Program-made: the position numbers and the translations under genes
Source: Bradyrhizobium sp. AUGA SZCCT0283
GTDB lineage: Bacteria; Pseudomonadota; Alphaproteobacteria; Rhizobiales; Xanthobacteraceae
Assembly (NCBI RefSeq): GCF_018130385.1
Contig: NZ_JAFCLU010000029.1
Coordinates: forward strand, 17,859 to 81,858
DNA length: 64,000 nt
Reading direction: 5' to 3'
The notes under the pieces: generated by a model
The model's database searches: none
Told to the model about the DNA's origin: nothing
Seen by the model: only the letters and a program-made list of their open reading frames with translations
Part shown: positions 60,238 to 64,000 of the stretch, one piece after another
Position numbering within the stretch: position 1 is the stretch's first letter
How the letters are laid out: every line of letters begins with the position of its first letter

Positions 60238-60253
60238 CGAGAAGGGGAACGCC

Positions 60254-61585
60254 ATGGCCATGGCAAGATTGAAATCCAGCGGAAGCGGTTACAGCGCTGA
60301 ATTGGATGAGGCCGAGCGCGCCTCGCGCGACGAGATCCTGGCGCTGCAGACCAAGCGTCTCGCCTGGTCGCTCAAGCACGCCTACGATAACGTCGCGCAT
60401 TACCGGAAGGCGTTCGATGCAGCCGGCGTGCATCCATCCGATTTCAGGCAGCTTTCCGATCTCGCCAAATTCCCGTTCACGGTGAAGACTGACCTTAGGG
60501 ACAATTATCCGTTCAACATGTTCGCCGTGCCGCGCGAAAAGCTGGTCCGCGTCCACGCGTCCTCGGGCACCACCGGCAAGCCGATCGTGGTGGGCTACAC
60601 GCAAGGAGACATCGACATCTGGTCGGACGTGATGGCGCGCTCGATCCGCGCCGCCGGCGGCCGCACCGGGATGATCATCCATAACGCCTACGGCTACGGC
60701 CTGTTCACCGGCGGGCTCGGCGTGCATTACGGCGCCGAAAAGCTCGGATGCACGGTGGTGCCGGTCTCCGGCGGCATGACCGAGCGGCAGGTGCAACTGA
60801 TCAACGACTTCAGGCCTGATATCATCACGGTGACGCCGAGCTACATGCTCGCCATTCTCGACGAGTTCAAGCGGCAGGGCCTCGATCCCAGAAAATCATC
60901 GCTGAAGTTCGGCATCTTCGGCGCCGAACCCTGGACCAACGCGATGCGCGTCGAGATCGAGCAGGCCTTCGACATGGACGCGACCGACATTTACGGTCTG
61001 TCGGAAGTGATCGGCCCCGGCGTGGCGCAGGAATGCGTGGAGACCAAGGACGGTCTGCACATCTGGGAGGATCATTTCTACCCCGAGGTAATCGATACCG
61101 AGACCGGCGCCGTGCTGCCCGATGGCGAAAAGGGTGAACTGGTGTTCACCTCGCTGACCAAGCAAGGCTTTCCGATCATCCGCTACCGCACCCGCGACCT
61201 GACGCGGCTGCTGCCGGGCACCGCGCGTCCGGGCATGCGGCGCATGGAAAAGGTCACCGGCCGCTCCGACGACATGATCATCCTGCGCGGCGTCAACGTA
61301 TTCCCGACCCAGATCGAGGAGGCGCTGCTCGCGACCGACTGGTGCGGCGGCCATTTCATCATCGAGCTGACGCGCGAGGGGCGGATGGACGAAATGACCG
61401 TGCTCGCCGAAGCCCGTCCCGAGAGCTGGGACGGCAGTGGCCTGCACGTGCACGCCGAAAAAGTCTCGGTCTTCATCAAGAACACCATCGGCATCACAGC
61501 CCGCATCAAGGCCGTGGCCCCCGACACGCTGGAACGTTCGCTCGGCAAGGCGAAACGTGTTTACGACAAGCGGCCGAAAGGGTAA
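60254..61585 (+). CDS. paaK: Phenylacetate-CoA ligase PaaK
   Basis: A 443-residue adenylate-forming ligase with the ATP motif HASSGTTGKP, then YGLSEVIGPG and YRTRDLTRLLPG. The C-terminal domain has GRSDDMIILRGVNVFPTQIE. It makes phenylacetyl-CoA, the substrate of PaaABCE. AAGGGGA lies before ATG 60254. Being in the same transcript as the oxygenase, it supports the first two steps of the catabolon. Confidence 0.95.
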   Translation: MAMARLKSSGSGYSAELDEAERASRDEILALQTKRLAWSLKHAYDNVAHYRKAFDAAGVHPSDFRQLSDLAKFPFTVKTDLRDNYPFNMFAVPREKLVRVHASSGTTGKPIVVGYTQGDIDIWSDVMARSIRAAGGRTGMIIHNAYGYGLFTGGLGVHYGAEKLGCTVVPVSGGMTERQVQLINDFRPDIITVTPSYMLAILDEFKRQGLDPRKSSLKFGIFGAEPWTNAMRVEIEQAFDMDATDIYGLSEVIGPGVAQECVETKDGLHIWEDHFYPEVIDTETGAVLPDGEKGELVFTSLTKQGFPIIRYRTRDLTRLLPGTARPGMRRMEKVTGRSDDMIILRGVNVFPTQIEEALLATDWCGGHFIIELTREGRMDEMTVLAEARPESWDGSGLHVHAEKVSVFIKNTIGITARIKAVAPDTLERSLGKAKRVYDKRPKG

Positions 61586-61618
61586 CTCCTGCTGCTCAGA
61601 AGCCCGCAGGAATGCCTG

Positions 61619-62644
61619 ATGTCATTTGCCGAGAAGCCCGATGTTCGATCTGCCACGGTCCAGGCGCGCTGTGTCCGACTGCTTTCGAAAGTCGCCGATG
61701 CGGCGTTAATCGCGCCGGCCATCGAGACGCACGCGCTGTCGCGCGGCGAAAATGATCTGCTGATCGAGGTCAAGGCCGCCGCCGTCAATCCGTCTGACGT
61801 GAAGGCCGCGACCGGGCTGATGTCCTATGCCGTATTCCCGCGCACGCCGGGCCGCGACTATGCGGGCGTCGTGATCGACGGTCCGCAGGGCTGGATCGGC
61901 CGCGAGGTGTTCGGCTCCTCCGGCGATCTCGGTATCCGCCGCGACGGCACCCATGCCACGCATCTCGTGGTGGAAGCAGAAGCCGTGGTCGAGAAGCCGA
62001 AGAGCATTTCCTGGGAAGAGGCCGCCGGCATCGGCGTGCCCTTCGTCACCGCGATGGAAGGCCTGCGCCGCGCCGGCATTCCCAAGGGCGACGAGACCGT
62101 GCTGGTGATGGGCGTCAATGGCAAGGTCGGGCAGGCGGCGACACAGATCGCGACCTGGCACGGCGCGCGGGTGATCGGCGTGGTGCGCAAGAGCGAGCCG
62201 TATGAAGGCCATTCCAATTCGCACGTCGAGGTCATCGACGCCTCCGCAACCGACGTCGCTTCGCGCGTGCGCGAACTGACCGGCGGCGAGGGCGCCGACA
62301 TTGTCTTCAACACCGTCGGCGATCCCTATTTCGAGGCCGCGCACAAATCGCTGGCACTGCGCGGGCGGCAGATCCTGATCGCTGCGGTCGACCGCATCGT
62401 GCAGTTCAACATCCTGGAGTTCTATCGCGGCCAGCACACGTATGTGGGCATCGATACGCTCGGCCTGTCGTCGGTCGCGACCGGCGCGGTCTTAAGGGAA
62501 CTCGGCGCCGGCTTCGCCGGCGGACATCTCAAGCCGTTCCCTATCAAGGCCAACGCGGTCTACCCGCTGGAACAGGCCAAGGCCGCTTTTATCGCCGTGG
62601 CCGGTTCGTCGCGCAATCGCGTCATCCTGCGTCCCTCGGCATAG
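61619..62644 (+). CDS. MDR-family NAD(P)H:quinone oxidoreductase-like protein
   Basis: A 341-residue medium-chain dehydrogenase/reductase with the cofactor motif VMGVNGKVGQAA and substrate-side AAAVNPSDVKAATG. It lacks the structural-zinc cysteine cluster, which fits quinone oxidoreductases rather than alcohol dehydrogenases. It is 33 bases after paaK, so read-through expression is likely. A role in the aromatic route is possible but not shown; the substrate is unknown. Confidence 0.85.
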   Translation: MSFAEKPDVRSATVQARCVRLLSKVADAALIAPAIETHALSRGENDLLIEVKAAAVNPSDVKAATGLMSYAVFPRTPGRDYAGVVIDGPQGWIGREVFGSSGDLGIRRDGTHATHLVVEAEAVVEKPKSISWEEAAGIGVPFVTAMEGLRRAGIPKGDETVLVMGVNGKVGQAATQIATWHGARVIGVVRKSEPYEGHSNSHVEVIDASATDVASRVRELTGGEGADIVFNTVGDPYFEAAHKSLALRGRQILIAAVDRIVQFNILEFYRGQHTYVGIDTLGLSSVATGAVLRELGAGFAGGHLKPFPIKANAVYPLEQAKAAFIAVAGSSRNRVILRPSA

Positions 62645-62870
62645 GCCGTCACACGCCGCCGCTTCCAAATTTGCGTAGAAAACAAATCTCTCCCATTCTG
62701 ATCAGGAGCGATGATTTTGTTCCATGGTTGCGGGGATCGACGAGAGATTAATTCTCTGCATCGGCAGACCGTGGACGGCCCCATGCTTCCAACGTAATAG
62801 CAGCACGGAAATTGCTTCCTATTTGAGCGATGACGGCCGGTCGGCCGCGCGAGAAAACTGGGAAAAGCCG

Positions 62871-63929
62871 GTGTTGGACAGTGGCAATGTTGTCGTTATC
62901 AGCGGACTGCTGATCGGTCTCGTCTATGGATCGGTCGGACTGTTGAGCGGGTTTTGCCTGCTCAGCAGCCTGCGCGGCTTTTGGGCAGACGGCGATGGCC
63001 GGCTGGTCCGCACCTATGCGCTGGCAATCGGCGTGGCCGTCGCAGGGACGCAATTGCTGGCGGCGGCAGGCCTCGCCGATATCGGCAAATCGATCTATCT
63101 GCAGTCATCTTTCTCCGCGCCGGTAATGTTCTTCGGTGGCCTCTTGTTCGGCTACGGCATGGTGCTGTCGAACGGCTGCGGTTCACGCGCGCTGGTGCTG
63201 CTCGGGCGCGGCAATCTCCGCTCTTTCGTGGTGGTCGTCGTCCTCGCAATCTTCGCCCAGATGACGCTGAAGGGCTTGATCGCGCCGGCGCGTATCGCGA
63301 TGGTCGGCGCGTCGCAGACCACCGCCACCGCAAACTCGGTGCCCGCGCTGCTAGCGGGAGCAGGCCTGAGCGCGACGGCTGCACGCATGCTGGCGGCCTC
63401 GATCATCTCGGCGGCGCTGATCATCTTCGCCTTTGCGCATCCGGCGTTCCGTCGATCGCCGGGCCAGGTCGCCGCAGGCCTGGTGATCGGTCTGCTGGTC
63501 GCGGCCGGCTGGTTTGCGACCGGCTATCTCGGCGCCGACGATTTCAATCCAGTGCCGGTCACCTCGCTCACCTTCATCGCGCCGATCGCGGACGCGTTGC
63601 AATATGTCATGCTGTCCACGGGATCGACGCTGAATTTCGGCATCGTCACCGTGTTCGGCGTAATCGTCGGCAGCCTCGTTACGGCGTTGTTGACCGGCCG
63701 CTTCCACCTCGAGGGCTTTCAATCGCCGCGTCACATGCTGCGTTCGGGTGGCGGCGCGGCGCTGATGGGCGCCGGTGGCGTGATGGCGTTCGGCTGCTCG
63801 ATCGGGCAGGGACTGACGGGATTTTCAACATTGGCACTGGCGTCGCTGATTGCCTTTGCCGGCATTCTGGTCGGCACCGCCGCAGGTCTACGCGGCGCGC
63901 TGCGCGTCCGCCCGCTGGCGGCGGCCTAA
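62871..63929 (+). CDS. YeeE/YedE family membrane protein (sulfur transport-like)
   Basis: A 352-residue polytopic inner-membrane protein with about nine hydrophobic segments and the two family cysteine motifs LSNGCGSRALVLLGRGNLRS and AFGCSIGQGLTGFSTLALAS. YeeE/TsuA members import thiosulfate through such cysteines. GTG 62871 is chosen because the family sequence starts there. The open frame extends to ATG 62724, but those 49 residues are hydrophilic and unlike the family. No sulfur-enzyme gene is adjacent, so substrate and role are unknown. Confidence 0.82.
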   Translation: MLDSGNVVVISGLLIGLVYGSVGLLSGFCLLSSLRGFWADGDGRLVRTYALAIGVAVAGTQLLAAAGLADIGKSIYLQSSFSAPVMFFGGLLFGYGMVLSNGCGSRALVLLGRGNLRSFVVVVVLAIFAQMTLKGLIAPARIAMVGASQTTATANSVPALLAGAGLSATAARMLAASIISAALIIFAFAHPAFRRSPGQVAAGLVIGLLVAAGWFATGYLGADDFNPVPVTSLTFIAPIADALQYVMLSTGSTLNFGIVTVFGVIVGSLVTALLTGRFHLEGFQSPRHMLRSGGGAALMGAGGVMAFGCSIGQGLTGFSTLALASLIAFAGILVGTAAGLRGALRVRPLAAA

Positions 63930-63953
63930 AGCGGGATGGGGTTAGGTTGAATC

Positions 63954-63972
63954 GATTTGGGATTCCCAAATC
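63954..63972. other. Perfect palindrome at the end of the window
   Basis: GATTTGGGA-T-TCCCAAATC. It lacks a T tract; it may be part of a repeat or of a mobile-element end that continues outside. Confidence 0.4.
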
Positions 63973-64000
63973 AGCGGGCTTCTGATTCACCATGCTGGCT

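Overview
The window is GC-rich, densely coded alphaproteobacterial chromosome. A Bradyrhizobium or close relative (Nitrobacteraceae) fits best. This rests on a self-sufficient CYP102-type P450, a class III PHA synthase with a phasin, two dipeptide-type ABC importers, a phenylacetate catabolon, and several families of palindromic intergenic repeats of the kind scattered through Bradyrhizobium and Rhodopseudomonas genomes. The species call is inference. I saw no rRNA, tRNA, CRISPR array, phage gene or intact insertion sequence.

1-2.8 kb: the 3' part of a Glu/Leu-type dehydrogenase, coupled to a two-domain VOC protein, then a TetR regulator. 2.8-11.2 kb: a repeat-rich intergenic stretch, then a seven-gene + strand unit. 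It holds an NMT1/SsuA-type ABC importer (permease, binding protein, ATPase), an enolase-superfamily enzyme, a Gfo/Idh/MocA oxidoreductase, a DUF993 TIM-barrel protein and a xylose-isomerase-like TIM barrel. It looks like import and breakdown of one unidentified, probably sugar-acid-like compound and is the best candidate here for an undescribed pathway.

11.4-18.3 kb: two related small secreted proteins, an MBOAT/SGNH acyltransferase pair, a c-type cytochrome, a large Spy/CpxP-like periplasmic protein and a CYP450. 18.7-23.9 kb: a TetR-MFP-RND efflux operon with two palindromes at the regulator start and a strong terminator after the pump gene. A CnbZ-like deaminase gene follows.

24.8-38.7 kb: a long - strand array of two complete peptide importers (ten genes) around a gamma-glutamyltransferase and a DUF1028 protein. 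A DadA-like amino acid dehydrogenase is divergent from it. Together they suggest scavenging of gamma-glutamyl or D-amino-acid peptides.

40.2-54.5 kb: a lipid and storage-polymer neighbourhood with a WS/DGAT acyltransferase, epoxide hydrolase, CYP102 fatty-acid hydroxylase, a short PhaE-like protein with class III PhaC, a GNAT, a phasin, DUF445, and two paralogous alpha/beta hydrolases near its ends. 54.7-61.6 kb: phenylacetate genes paaX, paaABCDE, paaI and paaK, interrupted by palindromic repeats between paaB/paaC and paaE/paaI. The ring-opening and beta-oxidation genes (paaZ, paaFGHJ) are not in the window. 61.6-64 kb: a quinone-oxidoreductase-like MDR protein and a YeeE/YedE membrane protein.
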